Positions 1 to 10,989 of a stretch of DNA of 54,171 nucleotides are shown piece after piece. Source of the DNA: Acanthaster planci. Lineage: Eukaryota > Echinodermata > Asteroidea > Valvatida > Acanthasteridae. The translations under genes and the position numbers were made by a program. The notes beneath the pieces are model-generated. The model was not told the DNA's origin. It did not search any database and saw nothing but the letters and a program-made list of their open reading frames with translations. The first letter of the stretch is position 1; each line of letters opens with the position of its first letter. Location of the stretch: the NCBI RefSeq assembly GCF_001949145.1, contig NW_019091609.1:1-54171 (forward strand). The letters are read 5' to 3'.

Positions 1-1167
1 TTTATTTCTACTCTTTTTTTCTAACTCAATTGCCCGTCTAAAATTATCACCTCATCCTAGTTGACCAAAATTACAAATTTTCAATTTTTTATTAAATTTC
101 AGAAATTTCAGACATGAGATCCCTAATTCTAGGCTGTGTATACACAGATTCCAAAAATTTTCGGGTACGCTCCGCGCCAACCGATGGTGACGCTCCACTT
201 CGATAGTCCTGCCGGCACTAAAACCATCCTGGGCAGAACCCTGGTGGGGGAACTGATTCGCAACCGGGCCGGCAGACCGGGCTTTCCACCGAGGTCACGC
301 GTTGCGCATGAGTGATCCCTCGTATGCACTCGCTGTTTATTGCACTCGATAGCGCCCGTGTGCCCTCGCTCGCGGGTACCCGCAAGCGCTCGTTACCGGC
401 AGCAAATTAGCGGACACTTCGAGCGAGTACAAGAGCGAGGAGTACTTCAATTTCATCATTACTGTACATTTGTTTTAAAACCATGATACTGTAACAATCA
501 AAGCTATTTTTGTGCCAACCACAGCAGCAGCCTCAGCCAGATGGGCCCCTGGCTGTGGCCACACAAAGGAATGCCACATACATATACATGTAAGATTAGC
601 AATTCTTTTCTAGCGTGTAACTGGAACTTCGCTTGTAGAACTGACTCGTTACTTTCCTTCAAGACCCTCTTGTAGTTTTAGCCCAGTGTGGATTTGGACC
701 TGGAAATTGGCTGCGTAAGGTTCATTCTATTTTCTTAGACATTAGTACCCGTGGAAAATTCTGCACTGCTGTGGCTTGGTTAATGAAACGTAAGTGTGAT
801 AATTTGGTTCCCCTCCAATTATATTTTGTTGAATAAACTACTGAAACTGTAAATTACTGGCTTCTGGTTATATTCTTTGTAAGTCAGATTCAGAGGCTGT
901 TACAATGCAATATGCATTGTGATAATGTAGTTATGAATGTGCACATGTAACAATACTTGTAGAGTGGCTTGTGATCTTTACAACATATTATAAAGCAAGA
1001 TGTGAGAAAATCACAGTTGATTTTATATAGATTTCTTTTATTTAACATATCAAACTTTAAGTTTAAGCATAATTTGACAACTGATGTCATCAAAACGTTG
1101 TTCTAGGACCATCTATGCATTATAAAGGGTCTTTTTTATGTAACTTTGATTTTGATGCAAGATTGCT
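1..1167. other. No gene recognised
   Basis: I see no supported gene here. Around 230-440 there is a GC- and CpG-richer patch with GCACTCG/CGCTCG-like motifs, but its short ORFs resemble nothing I know. The rest is AT-rich with a TACATGTA-type run near 580. Confidence 0.5.
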
Positions 1168-1195
1168 AAGTCATTAGCAATCTTGCTAATGACTT
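1168..1195. repeat. Perfect 13-bp palindrome
   Basis: AAGTCATTAGCAA and its exact reverse complement are separated by two bases. It lies just upstream of a dispersed repeat copy and would form a tight hairpin. No function is known. Confidence 0.75.
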
Positions 1196-2040
1196 CATTT
1201 CTTCTGAAATGAATGACAGTGAAATGATTCACAATGTCTGATGAAACGCGGGGAGTCATGGCTGAAATCTGGAACACCGATGACTGTGCCCATCTTTCAA
1301 TTTTCATAAGAGTTGTTTAAAAGTCTCAAAGCCAAGGGCAGCATTTTTAACGGACATGAACAACCTGTAAATTTAAGCCTCCTAAAAAATATCAGAAGTA
1401 ATAATTCTCAGGACAATTTTGAAAAGATTCGTAAGTGGTAAAAGATGATAACATTTACATCTATCAGAACCATAATTACAAATTAAAAAACATGTTTCAC
1501 AAAAGTTATTGGGTCCCGAAGTCAGCAGTTGCAAACACCATTCAATTCCGTCAAAAAAATGTAAAAACAGTGAGTAAAATGAAAAATGATGTACAGCACA
1601 AGCTTAGGAAAGTACAAAAGGACCCCAAACTATTATCCTTTTAAGACTTGAACAATCACATCTTCTTCGGTATGTTTTCATAAACCCCAAAATACCAATC
1701 ACAACTTTGGGGCCTCCGTCAATATTTCACAGTGGCACTGCAGAAATGGTTAGTTGCCTGATGGGCTGTTTTACCTTTGACATCAGCCAAGACAGTACAT
1801 CCTCTTTTTCATTTGATATTTTGTCAAAATTCTCGAACATCACCAAATTTCTAACATGTGACATTTAGAACGAACATGTTGTACTTTTGATGCAACCAAA
1901 CGTAAAGATTATTTTCAGTGGTTGAAAGGTATGAGACCTGGCAGATATGCTGGCAAAGTGGGAATGATTTCTAACAAGGCGATTTAAGACAGCCAAATCT
2001 TTCTAATCACTTTCTGTCAATTTTTATCTTTTCACTTTAA
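1190..2040 (+). repeat. Diverged dispersed repeat, copy 1
   Basis: This stretch aligns by eye with 22,600-23,540. Shared blocks include GGAGTCATGGCTGAAATCTGG, TTGGGTCCCGAAGTCAGCAG and a block near 1,880-2,030 around GATGCAACCAAACG. A short part around the ATG also matches 40,225-40,330 on the minus strand. The region between 1,668 and 1,830 differs from copy 2, where a tRNA-like SINE sits. The repeat starts a small reading frame (MAEIWNTDDCAHL) that soon stops. No known transposon hallmark was found. Confidence 0.6.
1435..1644 (+). pseudogene. Unknown ORF inside dispersed repeat
   Basis: This 69-codon open frame lies within repeat copy 1. It is basic and contains NIYIYQNHNYKLKNMF and SYWVPKSAV. 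The matching DNA at 22,840-23,040 keeps parts of the same peptide (NIYTY, WVPKSAV-like DNA) but is broken by stops and indels. That is consistent with a decayed protein-coding gene inside a mobile or viral repeat. I do not recognise a family. The alternative is chance openness in repetitive DNA. Confidence 0.3.
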
Positions 2041-2118
2041 TTGTCAGTCAACAACAATTGGTTTTGAAGTGAAGCATATCAAAACCTTCTAATTCCTCTC
2101 CTACATAAGTGTGGGTCT

Positions 2119-2267
2119 GGTCTCCTAGTGATGCTTACCCCTGCCCAGCCTACATAGGCAAATTTCCCACGTGCCTATTCCAATTCGCTCAAAAGACTTG
2201 ATTATGCATGCTGCTCCCTGGCCCACCACAATGCAATACGGTCCCACCGCCACGTTTGTCCTTCTTT
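2119..2267 (-). repeat. DIRS inverted terminal repeat, right end
   Basis: About 150 bp here is the diverged reverse complement of 6267-6421. Shared landmarks are GCAGCATGCATAATCAA and GGGAAATTTGC. Two copies of ACATAAGTGTGGGTCNGGTCTCC at 2102 and 2359 lie beside this end as direct repeats. Confidence 0.75.
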
Positions 2268-2318
2268 TTGAAGCGGAGAAGTTCCCCAGAGCCAAAGTGG
2301 AGAAGCACGGGCGGGAGC

Positions 2319-2351
2319 GGCTGGACAGGGGTATGTGAACGCAGGAGACTC
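2319..2351. repeat. DIRS internal complementary region
   Basis: GCTGGACAGGGGTATGTGAA with its flank repeats the outermost part of the opposite end at 6390-6421 in direct orientation, between the recombinase gene and the inverted repeat. In DIRS elements such an internal region templates joining of the ends during replication. The role is inferred from position and sequence. Confidence 0.55.
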
Positions 2352-2559
2352 CTCCCCCACATAAGTGTGGGTCGGGTCTCCTAGTGATACTTGTGATAGA
2401 CCTAGTGATACTAGGTCTACATATGCAGAGTAGCACCGTACCCTGGAGGAGGGCCTGCGACGGGAGAGTAATTATTCTAGAGCAAAGGAATAGCATCTAC
2501 GATGAGGAATTCTTTGTTCGGTGGGGGAAAGCGCTGGATGCTGTCCCAATCGGTGAGCG

Positions 2560-3489
2560 GAGGGCGCCATGAGTCATATCATTCTGCAGGACACCCTTCA
2601 GGTAGCGCTCGGTGAAGATGGAAGGAGTTTTCTAACAAGCTGCCTGGCAAATGTCCGCCAAGGAGACACCTCTGAAGAATGAACAGGACGCAGAGGCTCT
2701 GATGTGAGATCGTCATGTTGAGTCAGCCAGTCTTGATTTGCAAAGATGATGGCAGAGACCGTCCAACGAGGTATGGTGTCCTTTGCCGCTGGATGAAAAG
2801 GTTTTGTGGTTGTGATGAAAAGTCTGGAACCAGTCTAACGGCGATGCTTGGTCCTCGCGAGATACCATTTGAGGGTACAAACCAGACACCATTTCTTGTC
2901 GGAGCTATCTGCCGAAGGAGAGGTTATGTCAGAGACGAAAATATCCGGAGGCCGGAAGAAAGGCGTTTGGTTCTTTGTCAGGAATTTGATGGCTGGGATA
3001 AGACAAACTCCGTGCAGTCCCCAGCGTATGTGACCTTCAGCAGTTGACAGGGCATGCAGTTCACTGCCACATCTGGAGGTAACGACTGCCAGGAGGAACG
3101 CCAGCTTGATGCTAAGATGGAGATCAGATACATCGGACAGTGGTTTGAGAGAATGAGCAAGACGTTGCCAAGGTCCAAAGAAAGAACAAGGCATTTGACG
3201 TGAGGACGCTCAACGAACATTCCCCAAAGTAGATGGTGGATGGCAGTGTTATCAAATATTGTTGATCCATCGTTGAACCCCGAATGAACAGCTGCCAGGG
3301 CCGACAGGTAGTTTGCGGATAAGTAGCAGTCTGGAGGCCAGAATGAAAGAGATACATGAAAAAGTCCGCAACTGAGCTTACAGAAGCTTCAGTTGGAGAA
3401 ACATCGTGGTCGTCACACCATCTAGCAAAATGTTGTATTCGACTGTTGTAAATTCTGCGTGTGGAGAATCGTCGGGCCCGTGCCGCCAT
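2560..3489 (-). pseudogene. DIRS tyrosine recombinase, broken
   Basis: This is a relic of the integrase of a DIRS element, which inserts circular DNA by site-specific recombination. It opens with a phage-type core-binding segment (RIYNSRIQHFARWC, then SSVADFFMYLF) and runs in shifting frames into the catalytic part. There VTSRCGSELHALS matches the first catalytic box. Alignment suggests that the catalytic arginine of that box is now cysteine (TGT from CGT), a CpG-type change. At least two frameshifts separate 3,124-3,489, 2,978-3,220 and 2,835-3,194. The C-terminal part toward 2,560 is only weakly visible. It lies 3' of RNase H, as expected for the family. Confidence 0.7.
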
Positions 3490-3736
3490 GGATGCAGCAT
3501 CTATAGAAAAGCCTGACGCTCTGAACGATCATTGGACAATGTCCAACACATCAAGTGAAGATCATTCGGAGCTGGATGAGGAACTCCTGACCTGGGTTGA
3601 CAAAGAATATCCTCCCTGTGCTGAAGGATCAGTGGCCGATGAACCAGGAGCCTTGTGAGTCTCGGGAACCACGGTTGTTGAGGACAGAACGGGGCGATGA
3701 GGAGAATCTGGCATGGTCCGTGTTCTTGGATAAGAC

Positions 3737-5417
3737 TCACGGAATGAGGGATATTGGAGGAAAAGCGTACGCCAGAAGGCCGGACCAATTCACCTGAAGA
3801 GCATCCATTGCCCAAGCTCGAGGGTGTGGAAACCTGGAGCAAAATGTTGGAAGATGGGTATAGTCAGCCGATGCGAAGAGGTCGGTCGACGTGGGGGCGC
3901 TCGATCTCTGCAAAGATTTGGGTGACCACGCTTGGATGTAGAGTCCACTCCGTTGGGTGGACAGCACCCTGAGAGAGCGTCTGCTATGTTGTTGGGCATT
4001 CCCGGTATGTGAATGGCCTGGAGAGTGATCCCGTGATCGATCGCCCACATGAAGATCTGCCATGTAAGGACGCATAGCTGGGGGGAGTGAGTACCGCCTT
4101 GGTGGTTTATGTACGCTACCACTGTGGAGTTGTCGCTCTGGATTCGAACCGAAAGACCCAGTAAGTGCCACTGGAAGTGACGAAGGGTGTTGAATACTGC
4201 CTGAAGTTTAAGCAGGTTGATGTATTTGTTGCAGAAGGAAGAATCCCAAACTCCGGATGCATGAAGCGGAGGAAGGGAGGCCCCCCATCCGAATAGCAAC
4301 ACATTGTCATTGTGATGTTCGGTTTCAGAGGAACGAAGGGACAACCCGCCGACAGGCGCTTGCTGATTGTCCACCACCGGAGGTGGCTGCGAACATCTGG
4401 TTTAGAAGAGGAACCAAGGTAGAAATCGAATCGTTCTTGGGGTGATATCGAGATAGAAGATGTAGTTGAAGGAAAGAGGTCGACGAGGTTGACCATAAAT
4501 CCGAGAAGGCGGAGCCAGGCCACTGCCAGAAGAGCCTTGGAGCGCTGGAACAAAAAGGCGAATTGTTGCTGATTGAGGATGAGTTCCGGTGACAGATTTG
4601 CAACACCTTTGAGAAGATCGAGAGCTGCCCCCAGGTAGGTCAGCCGTTGTGCTGGATTGAGGGCCGACTTGTTGTAATTGATGAGGAACCCTAGGCTTGT
4701 CGTGACATCGACGGTGAGAGAAGTTGCAGAACTTGAAAAAGAAGAACGTCGCGCTGTCGTAAGTAGGTCGCAAGAGTCTTGACGATCCTGATGAAGACCA
4801 TTGGTGATGTTGAGAGACTGAAAGGGCACGAAACTGTAAGGTCCGGTTGCAGTACTCGAAGCAGAGGTACTTGCGGTGTTGCTTGTGTATCGGGATATGA
4901 AGATACACATCCCGTAGATCTATCAAGGTGATTCAGCACAGAACAGGTAGAATCGTATGACATAGCTCAGAGTCTCCACTCAAAACCGCCTTGGCCTGAT
5001 GAACTTGTTGAGTGGTTTCAGGTTGATTATTGGTCACCATTTTCCCTGGTCTTTTTTGGGTGAGAGGAAAAAGGACGAAAGGAAGCTGATAGATAGCTGG
5101 TTCGGATGCACCAGTGTGATAGCTCATTTGCGTAACAACGCTGCAATCTCCTCCTCCAGAGCCAGGCGTTTGAGTTTGTCGCATGGAGGAGTGGAGCGGA
5201 AGACCATCCCGGACGGCGGGGAGTTCGTGAACTCGACAGAGTAGCCATGAGCAATGGTGGAGAGGACCCAGCTGTCCGCAGTGATTTCCCGCCAGAACTC
5301 GATGAAGTTGCCCAGGCGGCCGCCTACGGGTTCAAGATCAGCGGCTGCCAAAGGCAAAAGGAAGTAGTCACCGACGCCATCCCCCGATAGGACCGGGGAC
5401 ACGGCATGAAGAACCAC
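3737..5417 (-). pseudogene. DIRS reverse transcriptase-RNase H, broken
   Basis: The polyprotein copies element RNA into DNA and removes the RNA strand. The N-terminal part at 5,124-5,417 has the usual entry segment (GGRLGNFIEFWREIT...WVL). The palm follows at 4,402-4,926 with IDLRDVYLHIPIHKQHRKYL. The polymerase continues in another frame (GFLINYNKSALNPAQRLTYL). RNase H lies at 3,790-4,377, with LSVRIQSDNSTVVAYINHQG and HIPGMPNNIADALSG, close to the family pattern. At least four frame changes break it. The exact active-site Asp-Asp motif of the palm is not intact in one frame. It sits between the gag relic and the recombinase. Confidence 0.8.
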
Positions 5418-5419
5418 GG

Positions 5420-5860
5420 CTGGGAGGGCGTGGCTGAAAACTTCTTGGAGCCAATGTAGGAGGAGCTTGCTGCGGGGCTGATGACCGAGTAGCCACCCGG
5501 CGTGGATGGCTAAAGGGGACGGCAGCGGGTGGTGCCTGGTTTGCGCATCTTCTCAGCCGTGGTGGAAGCTGACATTGTGGAGGTGCAGGTTCACGAAGTG
5601 AGATTTTCTTTCAGTCTCCATACGTTTTACCTCCGACTCAAGCATTCAGTGAACTCCCTAGCAAAGAGATCGTCCCCCAGAAGGGGAGGCCCATAAGCTT
5701 ATTCTTGACGGTCCCATAGGGAATATCCATGGCATCCACCGCGTTGGATCTGCGGGTAGAAGTGGCCAGAATGGAAATGCCAGAATGGAAATGCAATCGT
5801 GACGATCCAGATCCGAGGTGCCTCAGCCCCGGCCTACTTGGGTCTCTCCTCGTCAAGGCT
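5420..5860 (-). pseudogene. DIRS gag-like remnant
   Basis: The minus strand reads PYGTVKNKLMGLPFWG and then, in another frame, a short segment like the end of the DIRS gag-like ORF. Pro/Ser-rich sequence leads into the RT entry segment. Stops and frameshifts are frequent and the N-terminus is missing. The assignment rests mainly on position upstream of RT and on the weak motif. Confidence 0.45.
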
Positions 5861-6266
5861 GCTAATCAGAAAATGCAAAACGGCAGCACAGGGGAACGGG
5901 GCGGCTCACTAAGCCCCGCTCACCAGCCGGACCCAAACTGTGTTGGGCCATTATTGTTCGAATGTACGCACCACATAGTGAGCAAAGTGCCCTCCAACCC
6001 TTTAACAGCCATACCCACATAACACATCACGGGAGGTCACAACCCAACCTACATGTATATATGATAAACAGAAAAAAAAAAAGGGGTAGAAAAGAAACAC
6101 AAGAAAACATAGCATGCAGGAAACGAAATAAAAAAATAAGCACTCTTACCAACAGACAAGAAAACACTCTTTATTTTGTAACAGGAATCCAGTCAATTCA
6201 AAAGGTACGGAACTCGAGAATTTGAGGAGTCATAAAAGACACATCCGTAAGCTATAGGCGCTGAGC

Positions 6267-6421
6267 AAAGAAGGACGAACATGGCGGCGGGACCGCATTG
6301 CATTGTGGTGGCTCAGGGGGCAGCATGCATAATCAAATCTTTTCAGTGAATTGTAATAGGCACATGGGAAATTTGCATATGTACTCTGTAGGCTGGACAG
6401 GGGTATGTGAACACAGGAGAC
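6267..6421 (-). repeat. DIRS inverted terminal repeat, left end
   Basis: This is the partner of 2119-2267 in inverted orientation. The outermost bases GTATGTGAACACAGGAGACT are repeated near 2,330-2,350 as the internal complementary region. It marks the 5' end of the element on the minus strand. Confidence 0.75.
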
Positions 6422-9040
6422 TAATAATTTTCTTTAACTAGGTTGGGTTAAGTGTGTGACAGGTCAGTTATATTTGTGACACCTTTGCTTCACTGTACAT
6501 GTACTTTGCGATCCAATATATCAACAACAGCGACACTTTGCCTGTATGTCAGAAATGATGTGTGTGTGTGGAACTTAATAAAAATGAAATTAAATACGTG
6601 TCTTGACACAGATTTTAACTTACATGTACGTTTGGAACACATCAGCCATTTTATTCAAATATTAAAAAGAAATCACTTTTATTCCATACTCCATACACAT
6701 GTTTTGTGATATGGTTTCATTTTACTGACTACACAGCAAAAAATCACTGGGGCAAAGACCAACCCAATGCTACTTGTCATTATTAAAACATTAACATCAT
6801 TATTAAAACATTAACCCTCGATTCCCCACAATTTATAGGTAGGCTGCACATATGCGACAAGCTTGTGAGCTTGCGCCGAGTCTGTCATGTGCATGTATGG
6901 GAAAACATGCAGAAATGGATCAAAATTGTTATGTGCAATTTAGCATTTCCTTTAGTAGTTTGCTTGTTTCGTGGGAGAATGTTACAGTAAACTCTTTATA
7001 TAAAGAACACTGTTACATACATATACATGTAAGTAACAAAAAATGCTCTCAGAAAAAAAAAGTTTGAAGTACCAAACTGATAGATCACGTTTGAGTTTGT
7101 TTTCTAGTATTTAAAGTTCTATAAAAATTTACACACATGTACATGTATACCTGTAACTGTGCAACATTTTTTGACACATTTGTGCATCATATTTACAATT
7201 TTTAACATTATTTTGGTGCCTTTTGGTACATTTTTGCATCTGTACCTTTAGGGCCCCATACTTGACATTATTTTGCTGCAATTTGACAAATCTCAATGAT
7301 CCAATCACAGAAGCACCTCACTATCTTGATGAGGGAAAAGAAAAAAGGTAGCCACATTTAACAAGTTAGGAAAAGATGGTGATATCATCTTGAGAATATC
7401 TTACTGTAACCCCGTCCCAAAAAGAAGTCTTGGGTTATAATTTCAAATTTTATTTTTTATGACTATATTTTCCTTTTGCATACTTATATTCTTCTTTCCT
7501 GAGCTTTTGACTTTCCTACTGGTAAGCAGTGTTCCAGTGGTGAACCTTTCATCTATTGCACATTCCTTTTGTGAAATAGCCTGCTCTTTCTTCAGTTTAT
7601 CTTATTTTTAATGTTCCTGCTTTCCTAGAAGATCACAGGATGCTTTTCCTACCCACTGCCTTTAATCTCTGACTAGTACACCAGTGTGTACACTCCCAGT
7701 AAACTTTTCAGGAGATCAGCAGGATGTTGGGACATTTAATCCCTAGTTGTTGTTCACACCTTACCCAAGCTGTGAAAGCCATAGACTTCTGCTGAATGCT
7801 CATCTGCCTAGATACTAAATGACCAATCAGTATGTGTGACATTTTTGAAGTTGTCCCATGAGAGCCTAAAATAGTCATGTGGCAAGGGCATGTTCTGGGT
7901 GGCAGTTTGCCCCAGAGTTTTGGCAAACTTGGCATTCCAAACTTTGCCATCGTGCTTACTACATGCCTGCTGATTTTTGTCTGCGCGCACTCTGCACTAT
8001 TTTTCTTTGGACCGGAGGACCTCAAAATCCAAGTCTTCCGCTTATGTTCACAAGTGTTGGCTCTCTATACTGAACTGCATATTCTGAAAGAGGGTCTGGA
8101 GGGGAGTAGCTGCAGTCCACCTGAAGAGCTGTCCCCAGGCATCCCTGCAACCAAGCTATTGTGACTTGCAGACACAGCACAAGTATACCAAGGCAGCTGT
8201 AGCATTAACCACCAGCATCAATCTTGCAAGATCTGCAAGTACTCCTTTGCATTACATTTCCTCTAGTGAACTTTTGCTCTTCATTTTTGTCAACTGGCTA
8301 CACAACATGACAGACTCCTGTTCATTCACCTTGGAACGACTCGTCGCAACTCATCTCTACATCTACAACTTTGGTCCCATTTTTTTCCTTGAGCTCAAAG
8401 TGTGTTCTAACTTAACAGGATCCTGCATTTTCTGTAAATCTCCTATTTCAATTTATGGTAATCTTACTTGGTGTTCTCTGGATTCATTACATTTTTTCAT
8501 TTGATTGGCTTGGTTATTCCCTCCAATAAAGCAAAATCTCTTTTGTGAGTAAATCCTGAATTTTGCGAGGTCAAGAGTTTTTTTTTTACGAAATTTGATT
8601 CCTGCTATTCTGAAATGTGAACCACAGGTTACATTACATATACAGGAACTCTAACTCAGAAAACTTGGTACTCAAATGTTGGTACTCGACTATAGCACTG
8701 CAATTTTGCTGGTAATTCAAAATCTTTTACAGGCCTACCTCTGTATTAAAGAAGGTACTGTCTACATGCAGATGGCAGTGATGTACGTCTCAAGACCAAT
8801 TTATGGATTATCAAGGACACACTGTGTGTCTACAGTACTGGAAGTAATGTTATTTTCATGCTCCTTCACTGCGCTCATACGCATGAAAAACAGTTTTGTG
8901 TTTTACGCAAACTCTAACGGAGGAGGAGACAAGAGAAAAGGGTTGCATTTCAGTCATTTTATTGAGACAGCATGGGAATACGAGCCTGCATGCACTACAA
9001 AGGCACACTGAAGTAAACAAAGTATACAGGGTAGCGTACC
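6422..9040. other. No gene recognised
   Basis: The sequence is AT-rich with TACATGTA-type simple repeats (near 7,020 and 7,135) and a short duplicated ATTATTAAAACATTAAC near 6,780-6,815. Overlapping ORFs at 7,708-8,164 on both strands resemble no family I know and are probably part of an unclassified repeat. Confidence 0.4.
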
Positions 9041-9558
9041 TCAAAAAAGACGATGATCAGAAAGATCTTTAGGAAGAGAATCTGAGCCATCTTGTCTCTT
9101 ATGCTTTCGGTCCTGTTGTTCCTTTAGGGCTTCTTCTTCCACAATTTTGTTGATCTTCGATTCATCTGAAGATATGCCCGGGTTCTTGTTCCCTTTCTTA
9201 TTTAGACGAAAGATTGTTGCCCAACCCGCCTTACTACCATCAGCAATACGAATCTTGCACTTGTGATCCGCGATGAGCCCTTGGGCCTCATCCAAAGCTT
9301 GAAAGGCCGAATCACTGATCTAATCTTTCTGTCAAGGCGAGCTTGGCTTTTTGCAAGAGGATCTCCAAAATTGCAGCAAAATTCAAACTGTGCGACGTTG
9401 CCTGGTCTACTTAAATCCTTAGCTTCTAGCTTATTTCTAAGTTCCTTGATGGATGACGAATCATTAGTTGAAGCACTGAAACGACGATCAAAATAGTCTT
9501 TATAGTTTTCAAAGATCAGAATTGTTTTGTAAGAGAGTTGAGACTGCTCGGTTGACAT
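9041..9558 (-). pseudogene. Gag-like ORF1 fragment of a DIRS-type element
   Basis: Two overlapping frames (9,202-9,558 and 9,041-9,295) together make a soluble, charged, roughly 165-residue product with one frameshift near 9,250. The first has YFDRRFSAS and PGNVAQFEFCCNFGD. The second has HKCKIRIADGSKAGW and a Lys/Glu-rich tail. This arrangement resembles the N-terminal part of gag-like ORF1 proteins of DIRS elements, including the IRIAD...GW signature. No RT follows, so it is an isolated fragment. A single-copy cellular gene cannot be excluded. Confidence 0.45.
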
Positions 9559-10064
9559 AACTCAGAATGGATAAGTATACAACACATCAAGTAAAAGAGA
9601 GAAAGCGACGGATATTCAGCGAGTGCATGAACCTGAAGTAAAGACGTGTGTGGAGACGCACGCTTATATGGGTAATGGTCCAGTGCTCAACAAGCGGTAA
9701 AAGCACAAAGGTAGGGAGATGGGAATGTGAGGAATTTGGTCTATGTAGTAAACAAAACTAAATACATGTAATAGCTCCATGATAAGATCTCATTTTAAAA
9801 TGTTCTTCATAATAGACATTTTCCAAAGGTACATTAGTTGAATACAGTTTTCCAACTAATAGTTTCAAGGCATTAATGTTATTTGCTAATCTGTTCTGAA
9901 TGTTTTTTCCTTGTGCCTTAATTTTCCTAATCCTTACCTTTGGTTGATAGTAATGATTTAAAAACAAAGTGGAAGAAAAGAATTAAAAAGCTACATAATA
10001 ATCTTTAAAAATATGCACATGTATGTTAGGGGTAAGCAAATCATACAATTTACTTGCTATGACC
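9559..10064. other. No gene recognised
   Basis: AT-rich spacer. A pyrimidine-rich tract precedes the gag-like ORF on the minus strand. No further feature was seen. Confidence 0.4.
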
Positions 10065-10133
10065 ATATAGTAGTACTGGTAGTCTCCTTCTATCTCAAAA
10101 GACAATGGATCTGTGCCAGAAAAAGTCAGTTTG

Positions 10134-10989
10134 TCATTGAGCAGCGCTGGCTATGGCTAAAAAGTCTAATTCTGGAATGACAGTCTTTGTCACAGTGCCT
10201 GCAAGTGTAGGCGCTGAACAGCAAAGGTACGGAGGCTGCTCTCGCTCTACGTCGCTCCCTCTTGTGTTACCACTGCTGCTTCCTTCTCTCCTCCCCTCTC
10301 TTGACACCTGTTCTGATGACATGATGCCAGTTGTTGCAGTCGTCAGCAGCCATTTCCCATGAGCTTGGGTCAATCTCTGCAGCCTTCATGTCCGTCTTGC
10401 ACACGTCCTTGAAGCACAGCATAGGGCGGCCAGCTGGTCTGGATCCTGGTGAGAGCTCGCCATAGAGGACATCTTTTGGCAAGCGTCCATTCTCCATCCG
10501 GCTAACATGTCCCAGCCACCTCAGACGTCTCTGGGACAGCATCGCAAACATGCTCTGGGTGTTTGCCTTCTCAAGCACCTCAGTGTTCTGTACTCTGTCC
10601 TGCCAGGAGATGCCCAAGATGCGCCGTAGTTCCTGTCTGGCATATGCGGTCCAGGTTTCGTTGCCATACAGCAGTGTGCTCAGCACGCAGGTGTTATACA
10701 CCGAAATCTTGGTGTTGACAGTGAGCTTGCTGTTTTCCCACACTCTCATTGACAGGTGTGCCATGGTGGATGCTGCTTTGTCAATGTGCTTGCTGATCTC
10801 AGCAACCAGGGACAAGTTGCTGGCACTCGTTGAGAAGAGGTAAGTGAACTCCTCAACCACTTCTAGGGTGTGGTCACCTATGGCGATGCTGGGCGCTTGG
10901 CTGACGTCCTGACCCGTCATGTTTGTTTTCTTCAAACTGATGGTCAGGCCGAACTCACTGCAGGCGTGTTCAAGGCAGGTTGTAAGTCT
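10134..10989 (-). pseudogene. LINE RT C-terminal domain
   Basis: The long frame 10,267-10,935 carries the RT thumb and connection. Motifs are VVEEFTYLFSTSASN, YNTCVLSTLLYGNETWT, LRRILGISWQDRV and RRLRWLGHVSRMENGRLPKD. These are classic for the C-terminal third of RTE-like LINE proteins. The last segment, in another frame at 10,134-10,373, carries a short Cys/His-containing tail ending in SAAQ. A frameshift near 10,300 separates the two. It continues directly from the palm segment upstream. Confidence 0.75.

Larger units (their letters stand above)
2098..6421 (-). mobile_element. DIRS-type tyrosine-recombinase retrotransposon, degenerate
   Basis: Read on the minus strand the order is gag remnant, reverse transcriptase, RNase H, then tyrosine recombinase. 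That order and the lack of LTRs are typical of the DIRS order. The ends are inverted relative to one another (2119-2267 against 6267-6421). A short internal patch near the recombinase end repeats the outer left end, as expected for the circular-intermediate strategy of this group. All ORFs are interrupted, so the copy is dead. The length of about 4.3 kb is slightly short for a complete element. Confidence 0.8.

Noticed and set aside
129-329. GC-rich minus-strand ORF of 66 codons
   Set aside because: The composition is unusual but there are no recognisable motifs, homologues or splice signals.
3461-4445. Plus-strand ORFs within the DIRS element
   Set aside because: Antisense shadows of the recombinase and RT-RNase H frames; no independent motifs.
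7708-8504. Overlapping ORFs of about 100 codons on both strands
   Set aside because: No motifs, overlapping frames and repeat-like DNA; not enough to call a gene.
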